This document shows positions 17,037 through 26,000 of a DNA stretch of 64,000 nt, piece by piece. The stretch comes from Microbacterium oxydans (GTDB lineage: Bacteria; Actinomycetota; Actinomycetes; Actinomycetales; Microbacteriaceae): NCBI RefSeq assembly GCF_006540085.1, contig NZ_BJOG01000001.1:372001-436000 (forward strand), written 5' to 3'. Position 1 is the first letter of the stretch, and every line of letters begins with the position of its first letter. The position numbers were made by a program, and so were the translations under genes. The notes under the pieces were generated by a model, which was given only the letters and a program-made list of their open reading frames with translations, had not been told where the DNA came from and made no database searches.

Positions 17037-17854
17037 CCTCGGCGCAGGGAAACTCGTCCCTCAGCATCCGTGACCTGACCATCGACATCGGGCGCCCGCT
17101 CGTGAAGGGCGTCTCGCTCGAGCTCGAGGCCGGCCGCATCCACGGCCTCGCCGGGGAGTCCGGTTCCGGCAAGACCCTCACCTCGCTCGCCGTGCTCGGG
17201 CTGCTGCCGCGTCAGGCGCGCGTCGGGGGATCGATCCTGCTCGCGGGGGAGGAGCTGGTGGGCCTGAAGCGCCGCTCCCTCAACACGGTGCGTGGTAAGC
17301 GGATCGCCATGGTGTTTCAGGATCCGTCGGCGTCGCTGCACCCGCAGCTGCCCGTCGGTCGTCAACTCACCGACCACATGCGCGTGCATCTCGGGCTCAA
17401 GGGTGCGGCGGCGCGGGCACGCGCCGTCGAACTGCTCGAGACCGTGCAGGTGCCCAATCCGACGGAGGCGCTGAAACGGTATCCGCACCAGTTCTCCGGC
17501 GGCCAGCGTCAGCGCATCGCGATCGCCTGCGCCCTCGCCTGTGACCCCGAGGTGCTGCTGGCGGATGAGCCCACCACCGCGCTCGACGTGACCGTGCAGG
17601 CGGGGATCCTCCAGCTGCTGCGAGACCTCGCCGTGGAGCGGAACCTGGCAGTGCTCCTCGTGACGCACGACCTCGGCGTGATGAGCGCGATCGCCGACAC
17701 GGTGGCCGTGATGAAGGACGGCCGGATCGTGGAGCTCGCCGATCGCGAGACCCTGTTCCGCGATCCGCAGCACGAGTACACGCGCATGCTGCTCGCGGCC
17801 CTCCCGGGTTCGCGCATCGATGAGGCACCGGAAGGGCAGGCCGCAGATGAGTGA
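17033..17854 (+). CDS. ABC transporter ATP-binding protein, DppD type
   Basis: A 273-residue cytosolic ATPase. Walker A is GESGSGKT near residue 43, the Q-loop is MVFQDPSASLHPQ, the signature FSGGQRQRIAIACAL is near residue 155, and Walker B is VLLADEPTTALDVT followed by the H-loop LLVTHDLGV. Unlike full-length DppD (about 320-330 residues) it lacks most of the C-terminal oligopeptide/cysteine-rich extension, ending soon after YTRMLLAALPGS. It overlaps both neighbours (4 bp with dppC, 8 bp with dppF). It works as a heterodimer with the next ATPase. Confidence 0.93.
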   Translation: MTSAQGNSSLSIRDLTIDIGRPLVKGVSLELEAGRIHGLAGESGSGKTLTSLAVLGLLPRQARVGGSILLAGEELVGLKRRSLNTVRGKRIAMVFQDPSASLHPQLPVGRQLTDHMRVHLGLKGAAARARAVELLETVQVPNPTEALKRYPHQFSGGQRQRIAIACALACDPEVLLADEPTTALDVTVQAGILQLLRDLAVERNLAVLLVTHDLGVMSAIADTVAVMKDGRIVELADRETLFRDPQHEYTRMLLAALPGSRIDEAPEGQAADE

Positions 17855-18686
17855 GGTCGCAGTCCTCGATGCGCAGGACGTGGTCGTGCGCTACCCGGGC
17901 AACCCGCCGGTGATCGCCGTGAACGGCGTGTCGATCCGGGTGGCCGCGGGGGAGACCGTCGCGCTCGTCGGTGAGTCCGGCAGCGGCAAGTCCAGCCTCG
18001 CCCGTGCCGTGGTCGGCATCGAGAAGATCGCCGCGGGGACCGTGCTCTTCCGGGATGCTCCGGTCGCCCCGCTCGGCATCCGGCGGCGGGGGCTCGCGCT
18101 CACCGGCATCCAGATGGTGTTCCAGGACCCGGCGACCTCGCTGAACCCCCGGCGCCGGGTCGGTGACCAGATCGCCGACGGGATCGCCACCGCCAAGGCG
18201 CGGGGTGCCGAAGGGTCCACGGTCGAGGAGTGGCTCGAGCGCGTCGGGCTGCCGACGAATGTGAGCACCCGCTTCCCGCACCAGTTCTCGGGCGGGCAGA
18301 AGCAGCGCATCGCGATCGCGAGGGCGCTGGCGGCTCGGCCTTCGCTGCTCGTGGCCGATGAGCCGATCTCGGCGCTCGACGCGTCGACCCAGACGAGTGT
18401 CGCCGGCCTGATGCGCGACCTGGTGGCCGAGTCCGGCGCGGGCATGCTGTTCATCTCGCACGACCTCGCCGTGGTGCGCCGCATCGCCGACCGCACGTTC
18501 GTGATGTTCGGCGGTCGCGTGCTCGAGTCGGGTCCGACGGATCAGCTCTGGGCCGCGCCGAGGCATCCTTATACGCAGGCGCTCCTGGCGGCGATCCCCG
18601 AGCCCGACGGCGCCGGGCGCATCCCTGCCGCCCCCACGGTCGACGACCGCACCGTGTGGGCGGAGGTTCCCCCGGTCGCGTACTGA
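17847..18686 (+). CDS. ABC transporter ATP-binding protein, DppF type
   Basis: A 279-residue ATPase, second of the pair. Walker A is GESGSGKS near residue 45, the Q-loop FQDPATSLNPRRRV is a DppF/OppF hallmark, the signature is FSGGQKQRIAIARAL, and Walker B is LLVADEPISALDAS with H-loop LFISHDLAVVRRIA. The C-terminal SGPTDQLWAAPRHPYTQALL matches the oligopeptide transporter end. The ATG at 17847 lies within the end of dppD; a GTG at 17820 is an unlikely alternative. This is the last gene of the operon, and a long nested palindrome follows 16 bp after its stop. Confidence 0.93.
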   Translation: MSEVAVLDAQDVVVRYPGNPPVIAVNGVSIRVAAGETVALVGESGSGKSSLARAVVGIEKIAAGTVLFRDAPVAPLGIRRRGLALTGIQMVFQDPATSLNPRRRVGDQIADGIATAKARGAEGSTVEEWLERVGLPTNVSTRFPHQFSGGQKQRIAIARALAARPSLLVADEPISALDASTQTSVAGLMRDLVAESGAGMLFISHDLAVVRRIADRTFVMFGGRVLESGPTDQLWAAPRHPYTQALLAAIPEPDGAGRIPAAPTVDDRTVWAEVPPVAY

Positions 18687-18702
18687 CCCGCGGTGCCTCC
18701 TG

Positions 18703-18783
18703 CGAAAACGGAGACGACCCCTCCCTCGGGCGGAGTGTCGAGGTGCGACACTCCGCGCTGAGAAGGGATCGTCTCCGTTTTCG
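18703..18783. repeat. Nested 81-bp palindromic element between convergent genes
   Basis: Outer arms CGAAAACGGAGACGA (18703-18717) and TCGTCTCCGTTTTCG (18769-18783) are perfectly complementary and extend inward imperfectly (CCCT / AGGG). Inside is a second perfect hairpin, GCGGAGTGTCG (18730-18740) / CGACACTCCGC (18746-18756), with a 5-nt loop. It may act as a bidirectional terminator for dppF and the lipoprotein gene. The compound structure is larger than needed for that and may be a dispersed extragenic repeat. Confidence 0.75.
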
Positions 18784-18792
18784 CCGGCGGCC

Positions 18793-18834
18793 CTGCGGAT
18801 GCAGCTCCTGCGGATGCAGCTCCTGCGGAAGCAG
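18793..18834. repeat. 15-bp tandem direct repeat
   Basis: CTGCGGATGCAGCTC occurs twice head to tail (18793-18807, 18808-18822), followed by a partial third copy, CTGCGGAAGCAG. Each unit has a small internal palindrome (CTGC...GCAG). It ends 12 bp before the last base of the lipoprotein gene, and I see no coding role. Confidence 0.7.
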
Positions 18835-18846
18835 AGCGCGCGGATG

Positions 18847-19551
18847 TCAGAGTGGTGCGACGATGTCCTGCTTCACGTCCCACTCGGTGACTTCCTGGAT
18901 GCTCTCGATCTTCTGGCCCTCGACCTCGGTGGAGGCGTTGGCGGCGAGCACCGCGTAATCGCTCGTGACCTCGAAGACCATCGCGACGCTGGTGCCCTGC
19001 GCCTCCGAGGTGCCGGTGAGGAGGAACACGTCCTGGCCCAGACGCGTGCCCTTGCCGGTGACGGTGTACTCGCCGGACAGCGTGTCGGCCACGCCCATCG
19101 GGTCGGACGCGTCGACGGCCTTCGCGGCCGTGCTGAGCGTGCTGATCTCCTGGTCGGTCGAGTTCTCGTCGGCGACCTGCCACTCGCCCGTCGCGGACTT
19201 GACCCACGCGTCATCGCCGATCACGATGACCGACCCGAACGTGGTGGTGGTCTCGACCGCGTCGTCGGCCGGGTTGTAGCGCGTGGTCGACTCCATGCCC
19301 AGGGTCGTCATCTTCGCGGAGAACCCGGCGGTGTCGGTCATGGCGGCCGTGACGCACTCCGCGAGAGTGGCACCGTCGATGGTCGTGCCCTCCTTCAACT
19401 CGGGGCAGTCCGCCTGCGGTGCTTCCGCCTCCTGCGAGGCTCCGGCACTGGGCTTCTTCTCGGCGGTCGAGTCCGATCCGCTTCCGGTGCATCCGGTGAG
19501 CAGCACGGCGGCGGCGAGCACGACGCCGACCCCCCATTTGTTGACGCGCAT
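18847..19551 (-). CDS. Secreted lipoprotein, LppX/LprG-like size and layout
   Basis: A 234-residue predicted lipoprotein. MRVNKWGVGVVLAAAVLLTG with Cys21 is a clear lipobox; a Ser/Ala/Glu-rich linker follows (SAGASQEAEAPQADCPELKE). The mature part has short beta-strand stretches such as TRYNPADDAVETTTTFGSVI, DDAWVKSATGEWQVADENS and SEAQGTSVAMVFEVTSDYAV, suggesting a half-barrel like mycobacterial LppX/LprG, but the match is only structural in feel. The ATG at 19551 is chosen because the longer frame (to 19638) hides the signal peptide. It is a single gene on the minus strand, back to back with the rpsF operon. Confidence 0.75.
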   Translation of the reverse strand: MRVNKWGVGVVLAAAVLLTGCTGSGSDSTAEKKPSAGASQEAEAPQADCPELKEGTTIDGATLAECVTAAMTDTAGFSAKMTTLGMESTTRYNPADDAVETTTTFGSVIVIGDDAWVKSATGEWQVADENSTDQEISTLSTAAKAVDASDPMGVADTLSGEYTVTGKGTRLGQDVFLLTGTSEAQGTSVAMVFEVTSDYAVLAANASTEVEGQKIESIQEVTEWDVKQDIVAPL

Positions 19552-19657
19552 CGCGTTCCCCCTCTGGTCGAACGCCCGATGACCGTCATCGGGCACTCTT
19601 TCCAGCATGCCAAACACCCTAGGAGTTCCCGTCACCACCGACCGCTGTGTCGGGGTC

Positions 19658-19690
19658 TTGTTCGCGCCCGCACCGCTCTTCCGCTAGACT
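19658..19690 (+). promoter_or_regulatory. Likely promoter of the rpsF operon
   Basis: A TAGACT -10 box at 19685-19690 lies about 115 nt ahead of rpsF, with a weak TTGTTC at 19658-19663 (21-bp spacing, longer than ideal). The leader after it contains a CTCCCGGGAAATTCCCGAGAG hairpin-like stretch (about 19757-19777) just before the strong GAAGGAGGTG site. An S6:S18-responsive leader is possible but not shown. Confidence 0.4.
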
Positions 19691-19806
19691 GTCGAGGTTG
19701 TCTGCCTTGCGGCGTCCATTCGGGATTCCAGAGGCGGGCACGTGCACACACCCTCCTGCTCCCGGGAAATTCCCGAGAGCCGTTCTAGTCCGAAGGAGGT
19801 GGGTAA

Positions 19807-20175
19807 GTGACGCACCAGTACGAACTCATGGTCATTCTGACCCCCGAGATCGACGAGCGCCAGGTCGCACCTACGCTCGACAAGTTCCTGAAGGTCATCA
19901 CCAACGATGGTGGCTCTATCGAGAACGTCGACATCTGGGGCAAGCGCCGTCTCGCCTACGAGATCCAGAAGAAGACCGAGGGCATCTACGCCGTCGTCAA
20001 CTTCACCGCGACCAGCGCCGCCACGCAGGAGCTCGACCGTCAGCTGAAGCTGAACGAGCAGATCATGCGCACCAAGGTGCTCCGCGCTGAAGAGGCTCAG
20101 GCGATGATCGCTTCCGAGGCCAAGCGCTCCGAAGAGAAGGCTGCCCGCAAGGCCGCCAAGGCTGCGAAGGCCTAA
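19807..20175 (+). CDS. rpsF: 30S ribosomal protein S6
   Basis: A 122-residue S6. [20 protein letters not shown] opens the ferredoxin-like fold. The conserved [20 protein letters not shown] and [20 protein letters not shown] segments follow, and then the highly charged Ala/Lys-rich tail common in actinobacteria. S6 binds the central domain of 16S rRNA together with S18, encoded two genes downstream. The start is GTG 19807 with a near-perfect GAAGGAGGTG site ahead. It is the first gene of rpsF-ssb-rpsR-rplI. Confidence 0.98.
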   Translation: MTHQYELMVILTPEIDERQVAPTLDKFLKVITNDGGSIENVDIWGKRRLAYEIQKKTEGIYAVVNFTATSAATQELDRQLKLNEQIMRTKVLRAEEAQAMIASEAKRSEEKAARKAAKAAKA

Positions 20176-20180
20176 GTCTC

Positions 20181-20693
20181 ATGGCCGGCGAAACCGTCAT
20201 CACCGTGGTGGGAAACCTCACGGCCGACCCCGAGCTGCGCTACACGCAGAACGGGCTGCCGGTGGCGAACTTCACCATCGCATCGACGCCTCGGAACTTC
20301 GACCGTGCCGCGAATGAGTGGAAGGACGGCGACGCGCTGTTCCTCCGTGCATCCGTCTGGCGCGAGTTCGCCGAGCACGTGGCAGGTTCGCTGACGAAGG
20401 GCATGCGCGTCATCGCGCAGGGCCGTCTGCGTCAGCGCTCCTACCAGGACCGCGAGGGCAACCAGCGCACCGCGATCGAGCTGGAGGTCGACGAGATCGG
20501 CCCCTCGCTCCGGTACGCGACCGCGCAGGTCACCCGTGCGGCCTCGACCGGCGGTGCCGGCGGCGGTGGCGGTGGACAGTCTCGCCCCGCGCAGCAGCAG
20601 GTGTCGGAGGAGCCGTGGTCCACGCCCGGCTCGTCGACCAGTGCCGATGCCTGGAGCACTCCGGGCAGCTTCGGCGACGACACCCCGTTCTGA
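20181..20693 (+). CDS. ssb: Single-stranded DNA-binding protein
   Basis: A 170-residue SSB. The OB-fold is residues 1-115 with [36 protein letters not shown] and [21 protein letters not shown] Gly/Gln/Pro-rich linker follows, and the acidic tail FGDDTPF at the C-terminus recruits partner proteins. It coats single-stranded DNA during replication and repair as a tetramer. It starts 5 nt after rpsF. This operon position is the house-keeping ssb of actinobacteria. Confidence 0.98.
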   Translation: MAGETVITVVGNLTADPELRYTQNGLPVANFTIASTPRNFDRAANEWKDGDALFLRASVWREFAEHVAGSLTKGMRVIAQGRLRQRSYQDREGNQRTAIELEVDEIGPSLRYATAQVTRAASTGGAGGGGGGQSRPAQQQVSEEPWSTPGSSTSADAWSTPGSFGDDTPF

Positions 20694-20726
20694 AAACACT
20701 TCTCTGGCCCTGAGCTGGACCCCTGG

Positions 20727-20749
20727 GTCCCTGAGCTCGTCGAAGGGCC
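20727..20749. repeat. Extragenic GTCCCTGAGC...GTCGAAGGG element
   Basis: GTCCCTGAGCTCGTCGAAGG (20727-20746) lies in the 77-bp gap between ssb and rpsR, preceded by a partial copy (GGCCCTGAGCT, 20707-20717). I recognise this as the imperfect palindromic repeat scattered between genes in many actinobacterial genomes. It is the only clear copy in this window. Confidence 0.6.
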
Positions 20750-20770
20750 GCTCATCACTAAGGAAAAACT

Positions 20771-21025
20771 ATGGCTGGAAAGTCGAGCGGCGACCGCCGC
20801 AAGCCGCGGAAGGGTGGCAAGCCCACCGCTCCCGCGAAGTCCATCCGGGTCGGTGTCATCGATTACAAGGATGTCGCCACCCTCCGCAAGTTCGTCTCGG
20901 AGCGCGGCAAGATCCGCGCCCGTCGTATCACCGGTGTCTCGGTGCAGGAGCAGCGTCTGATCGCCACGGCGATCAAGAACGCGCGCGAAATGGCGCTCCT
21001 GCCCTACGCTGGCGCCGGCCGGTAA
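20771..21025 (+). CDS. rpsR: 30S ribosomal protein S18
   Basis: An 84-residue S18. A basic N-terminus ([20 protein letters not shown]) is followed by [20 protein letters not shown] and [20 protein letters not shown], the conserved core, and ends [10 protein letters not shown]. No zinc-binding cysteines are present, so this is the Cys-free form. It forms a heterodimer with S6 in the 30S platform. GTG/ATG choice is not an issue: ATG 20771 has AAGGAAAA ahead. It lies between ssb and rplI in the standard order. Confidence 0.98.
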   Translation: MAGKSSGDRRKPRKGGKPTAPAKSIRVGVIDYKDVATLRKFVSERGKIRARRITGVSVQEQRLIATAIKNAREMALLPYAGAGR

Positions 21026-21036
21026 GGGGTATCGAG

Positions 21037-21489
21037 ATGGCAAAGCTGATTCTCACGAACGAGGTCGCCGGGCTCGGTAGTGCCGGTGACGTGGTCGAGG
21101 TCAAGAACGGGTACGCCCGTAACTTCCTCATCCCGCAGGGCTTCGCTACGGCGTGGACCCGCGGTGGCGAAAAGCAGGTCGCTTCGATCCAGGCCGCGCG
21201 TCAGGCACGCGCGATCCACGATCGTGACGACGCTGTCGCACTGAAGAACGCTCTCGAGGGCACCAAGGTGCGCCTCACGGTCAAGGCCGGCAAGGAGGGT
21301 CGTCTCTTCGGCTCCGTCAAGACCGACCACGTCGCGGATGCTGTCGCAGCCGCGGGCCTGGGTTCGATCGACAAGCGCAAGGTGCACATCCCGTCGCCCA
21401 TCAAGGTGACCGGTGAGCACGAGGCGACCGTGCGTCTGCACGACGATGTCACCGCAGTCATCACGCTGCAGGTCATCGCCGCCAAGTAA
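21037..21489 (+). CDS. rplI: 50S ribosomal protein L9
   Basis: A 150-residue L9 of normal length. The N-terminal domain has [20 protein letters not shown] and [17 protein letters not shown], the family signature. A long connecting helix ([20 protein letters not shown]) leads to the C-terminal domain with [16 protein letters not shown] and [20 protein letters not shown]. It binds domain V of 23S rRNA. It starts 11 nt after rpsR and is the last gene of the cluster; a terminator hairpin follows. In many actinobacteria dnaB comes directly after rplI; here it is about 12 kb further on. Confidence 0.98.
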   Translation: MAKLILTNEVAGLGSAGDVVEVKNGYARNFLIPQGFATAWTRGGEKQVASIQAARQARAIHDRDDAVALKNALEGTKVRLTVKAGKEGRLFGSVKTDHVADAVAAAGLGSIDKRKVHIPSPIKVTGEHEATVRLHDDVTAVITLQVIAAK

Positions 21490-21500
21490 GCACACGCGGC

Positions 21501-21532
21501 AAAGCCCCCTGTTCTTCGGGACGGGGGGCTTT
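21501..21532 (+). terminator. Terminator of the rpsF operon
   Basis: AAAGCCCCC (21501-21509) pairs with GGGGGCTTT (21524-21532) around a 14-nt loop containing TTCG. The A/T ends give a short T-run after the stem on both strands, so it could also stop the convergent WYL gene. Confidence 0.85.
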
Positions 21533-21560
21533 CTGCATCCTCGGATGAGGGAACGTCGCC

Positions 21561-22259
21561 TCAGAGGTCGCGGCCGTGCACGGGTCTGGCGTTCGCCGGG
21601 GGATCTCCGACCTCGTCGACGGTGTGGCCGGTGCAGGCCGCCGCTGTCACGCTGGCTCGTTCGACGCGCGAGACGGCGAACCACCGGATGGCATCGCGCA
21701 GTCGACACCAGCCGACCAGGTACCACCGCCCACCTGTGGAGGCGAACAACACGGGTTCGACGTCTCGGGTGGTCGCGACGCCGTCTCCCGATGTGTAGCG
21801 GATGCGCACGACGCGCTGCTCCGACATAGCCTCCTCCAGCGCCGACCGGACCGCGCGCGACGGCGACGGGGGTGCGTCGACCCAGACGCGGTGGGCGAGC
21901 TCGTCCGCACCGGCGCGGGTGCGCGGGTCGAGGACGTCGATGATCTTGCTCACGGCGGCTGCGGCCAGATCGCCGTACGGGGCATCCGGGCTCGCCGATA
22001 CGGCCGCCATCAGGGCTACGGCCTGCGCGGGCGAGAGCGTCACGGGTGGCAGGGATGCGCCCGCCGCCAGCCCGTAGCCCCCACCCGGGCCGGGGCGTGA
22101 CCACAGCGGCGCGCCGCTGCGCCCGAGAGCGGCCAGGTCGCGCTTGACGGTGCGCACGGAGACCTCGAACTCGCGCGCCAGACGCTCGGCCGACACGCCC
22201 CGCGAACCGCTGCGGCGCAGCATCTCCGACAGGGCATGCAGTCGCTCCGCACGTTTCAC
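21561..22259 (-). CDS. WYL-domain transcriptional regulator (YafY-like)
   Basis: A 232-residue DNA-binding regulator. The winged helix is KRAERLHALSEMLRRSGSRG, VSAERLAREFEVSVRTVKRD (residues 2-45), with the wing GGGYGLAAG. The WYL domain has VRIRYTSGDG and GRWYLVGWCRLRDAIRWFAV, ending at residue 232. WYL domains sense nucleic acids or small ligands. The start is taken as GTG 22259; the reading frame stays open far upstream but has no better start. It is divergent from an alpha/beta hydrolase gene 73 bp away, a common pairing for this type (PafC/YafY-like with a single-enzyme target). Confidence 0.87.
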   Translation of the reverse strand: MKRAERLHALSEMLRRSGSRGVSAERLAREFEVSVRTVKRDLAALGRSGAPLWSRPGPGGGYGLAAGASLPPVTLSPAQAVALMAAVSASPDAPYGDLAAAAVSKIIDVLDPRTRAGADELAHRVWVDAPPSPSRAVRSALEEAMSEQRVVRIRYTSGDGVATTRDVEPVLFASTGGRWYLVGWCRLRDAIRWFAVSRVERASVTAAACTGHTVDEVGDPPANARPVHGRDL

Positions 22260-22332
22260 GGGCGGACCATCACGGAATTCATGACATAGATAGTGACACA
22301 CACCTGTCTGCCGTGCAGCGCAGGCTGGTGGC

Positions 22333-23073
22333 ATGACACACACGAAGAGCAGCCCGACCATCCTTCTCATCGCCGGACATTGGCTGGGGGCGTGGGCGTG
22401 GGACGAGGTCCTCCCGCACCTGGACGATGACGGCACTCGCGCGTCCGCGATGACGCTGCCCGGCCTCGACGCGGACGACCCCGACCGCGTCGCGAGGACC
22501 CTCGACGACCAGACGGAGGCGATACGCGAGGAGCTCGCCCGACTCGGGCCTTCGGCGGAACGGCGCGCAGTGATCGTCGCGCACAGCGGTGCGAATGCTC
22601 CGGTCAGCCTGATCCTCGATCGGCACCCTGAGCTGGTCGCACGCGTCGTCTGGGTCGATTCGGGACCGGTCGCATCCGGGAGTGTGTTCGCGCCCGACCT
22701 GCCGCACGACGTGGACGAGCTTCCCGTTCCGCCCTTCGACGTGCTCGGGCAGCAGGCGAGCCTGGAAGGCCTGAGCCCAGAGATGCTCGCCCGCTTCCGT
22801 GAACAGGCCGTCCCCGAGCCGGGCCCCGTGCTGCGCCAGTCCGTCGAGCTCGTGAACGACGACCGTCGTGCCGTACCCACCACCCTGGTGTGCTGCTCGA
22901 TCCGGAGCGGGCAGGTGCGGGAGCTGGCGCAAGCGGGTCATCCGATGTTCGCGGAGGTCGCCCATCTGATGGACGTCGACATGATCGACCTCCCCACGGG
23001 GCACTGGCCCATGTGGAGCCGGCCGGGCGACCTCGCCGAGCTGGTCCGGGCGGCGGCCGCCCGGACCAGCTGA
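22333..23073 (+). CDS. Alpha/beta hydrolase
   Basis: A 246-residue cytosolic hydrolase. ILLIAGHWLGAWAWDEVLPH gives the oxyanion-hole region, VIVAHSGANAPVSLILDRHP near residue 80 holds the nucleophile elbow with Ser in AHSGAN, and the catalytic His is in PTGHWPMWSRP near residue 220. The length fits the small single-domain esterase group. The start ATG 22333 has no strong ribosome site, so a short leader is possible. The divergent WYL regulator probably controls it. The substrate is unknown. Confidence 0.87.
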   Translation: MTHTKSSPTILLIAGHWLGAWAWDEVLPHLDDDGTRASAMTLPGLDADDPDRVARTLDDQTEAIREELARLGPSAERRAVIVAHSGANAPVSLILDRHPELVARVVWVDSGPVASGSVFAPDLPHDVDELPVPPFDVLGQQASLEGLSPEMLARFREQAVPEPGPVLRQSVELVNDDRRAVPTTLVCCSIRSGQVRELAQAGHPMFAEVAHLMDVDMIDLPTGHWPMWSRPGDLAELVRAAAARTS

Positions 23074-23086
23074 TCGAGTCGGAGCG

Positions 23087-26000
23087 CTACTCGCGCTCGC
23101 CTGCGACCTCGAAGATGTCGGTCGGGATCTCGGCTGCCGCGGCACGCCGTTCCTCGCGCCGTGCGCGTCGCTCCGCGCGCTTCGCGATGCGGCGGTCCCG
23201 CCGGCGCTCCACCAGTGTGTAGAGGATCGGCACGAGCACGAGCGTGAGCAGCGTCGAGGACACGAGCCCGCCGATCACCACGATCGCGAGGGGCTTCGAG
23301 ATGAACACGCCGCCACCGGTCAGCCCGAGGGACATCGGGATCAGGGCGAACACCGTGGCGGCCGCCGTCATCAGGATCGGACGGAGTCGCAGACGCGTGC
23401 CGTGCTCCACGGCGTCGTCGAGACTCGCGCCCGCCTCGCGGAGGCGGTTCACCAGGTCCATGAGCACGATCGCGTTCGTCACGACGATGCCGATCAGCAT
23501 CAGCAGTCCGATCAGCGCGGGCAAGCCCATCGGAGTGCCAGTGAGGAGCAGCCCGAGGATCGCCCCGGTCGCCGCGAACGGGATCGAGATGAGCAGCACG
23601 AGCGGACCACGGAAGTTGCGGAACGTCGCCACCATCACCAGCAGCACGAGCACGATGGCGCCGAGCATCGCCAGACCGAGCTGGCTGAACGCCTCGTCCT
23701 GCTGCGCCGAGGCGCCGCCCTGTTCGAAGGTGACCCCTGCCGGCAGGTCGGTCTCGGCGATGGCCTTGTCGATGGCCAGTCCGGCGGCGGACAGTCCGCC
23801 CTTCTCCGGCGTCACCGTGAGCGTGACCTGGCGCTCGCCATCGGCGCGTGTGATGGTCGGAGCAGTGAGCTCCTCCTCGACCGTGGCGATCGCGGCGAGC
23901 GGGATCGCGGTGCCGGTGACCTCGGCGGCCGCCTTCTGCTCGGCCTCGGCTGCCTCGGCCTCGGCCTGCTGGGCGGCGGCGTCGGAGCGGCTCTGACGCA
24001 GGGCCTTGATCTGCTCGTCGGCGGCCGTGATCCCGGACTGCGCGCCGTCGATCGCACTCTGGAGTGCGGCCAGCTGTTCTGCACGCTCCGTCTGGGCCTT
24101 GAGCATGGCCTCGTCGTCGGGGCTCAGCGGGTCCGCCGGAACGATGGGTGCTGCCGACAGCTCGGCCAGTTGACGGTTGAGGGCACCGATCTGACCGGCC
24201 ATCTCCGCGCGCTGCTTCGTGGCCGTGTTGATCTGCGAATTGAGTTCGTTCTCCGCCTTGACCTTGGCCTCGTTCGCCTTCGCATCGGCCTTGGCCTGGA
24301 GGGCGTCCGCTGCCGCCTTCTGCGCTTCGGCGGTCTGCTGGGGCGTGACCGGAAGCATGATCTCACCGAGCTTGTCGGCCGTGCGTGCCGATCCCGGCGT
24401 GCGCACGACGATGTCGCGCTCCTGGCCCTCGTACATGAGGGTGCCGACCGTGGTTCCGGACAGCGCCTCCTGAACGGCCTTGGCGATCATGGAGCGGTCG
24501 AATCCGAGGCGCGTGGCCAGAGGCTCGTCGACCTTCACGCGCAGCACCGGCTGTTCACCGGACAGCTCGCTCTTCACGGAGCGCACTCCGTCGGCGTCGG
24601 CCAGCTGCTTCTCGAGCAGGTCGCTCGCCGTCCGCAGCGCGGTGGGGTCGTTGCCCTGGATCTGGAGGGCGATGCCGTCACTCGCCCCCGCCAGGGAGGC
24701 GTCCTGCGCGGCGAGCTCGATCTCTCCGCTGTCGGGCAGCCCGTCGAGGGCCTTCTGCACCTGTGCTTCGACATCCGCGACCTCGGCGCCGTCCTCCACG
24801 CGGAGGTCGTACGTGATCGAGGTGGGTGTGCCGGGGGTCGGCACCGGGATCGACGTGGTGATGTCGGCGATCCCGTCGATCTTCCCGAGCGTCTTCTCGA
24901 CGGGTTCCGCCGCGGCGACCAGATCGGCCGTGGCCTCCTTCGGCGGGGTCTGCACGACCTGGAGGCTCGCCTGGCCGGACGACCCCAGGAAGTCCGTCTG
25001 GATGAACGGGGTCATGCCGAGGGTCACGACCAGCAGCAGCGCGGAGGCCACGAGTGTGATCACCGGATGCCGACGGGTCGCGTTGAGGGCCGGCATGAAC
25101 GTGCGCTGCAGGCGGTCCGGAGCGGAGTGGATCTCGTCGAGCTCCGACGGGATGTCGCTCTCGCGGGCGGGTTCGGCGGAGGCGGACGCCGTCCCGAGCG
25201 CTGCCGTCACCGCTGTCGTCGTCGCCGCGGCGGCAGTACTCCCATCCTCGACCGACTCCTCCGACGAGGGCTGCGCCTCCTCGGGGGTCGACGTCCGGTG
25301 TCGGGGTGCCTTGTTCAAGAACCACGAGGCGAGCACGGGCACGATGGTGAGCGACACCACGAGCGAGGCGAGCAGGGCGATCGAGACGGTCACAGCGAAC
25401 GGGCGGAACAGCTGACCGGCGATACCTGAGACGAACGCGATCGGAAGGAACACCGCGACGGTGGTGAGCGTCGATGCGGTGATGGCGCCGGCGACCTGCC
25501 GCACGGATGCGACGATGCCGTCGATCGTGAGCGGACCATCGCCGCGTCGCCGCGAGATGTTCTCGATCACGACGATCGAGTCGTCGACCACGCGTCCGAT
25601 CGCGATCGTGAGCGCGCCGAGGGTCAGGATGTTGAGAGTGTTGCCGCTCCACCACAGGCCCACGAGAGTGATGAGCAGCGACAGCGGGATCGAGACCGCC
25701 GCGATGATCGTCGAGCGCCATGAGCGCAGGAAGGCGAGGATCACGAGCACCGCGAAGAGCAGGCCGAGACCGCCTTCCACGGAGAGGTCGTGGATCGACT
25801 GCTCGATGTAGGGCGCCTGGTCGAAGATGGTGACGAACTCGGCGTCCAGGATCGGTGCGAGCCGGTCGAGCTCGGCGTTCACGCCGTGCGAGATGTCGAC
25901 GACGTTGGCGCCCTGAGAGGGGATGACCTGGAGCGTGAGGGAGGGCTTGCCGTTGACGCGCGAGATGGTCTGCGCCGGAACCGTCTCGATCGAGACGTCG

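Noticed and set aside
23402..25429. A 675-codon open frame on the plus strand opposite the RND exporter
   Set aside because: Low-complexity Arg/Gly/Asp/Leu translation typical of a shadow; the minus strand has clear RND motifs.
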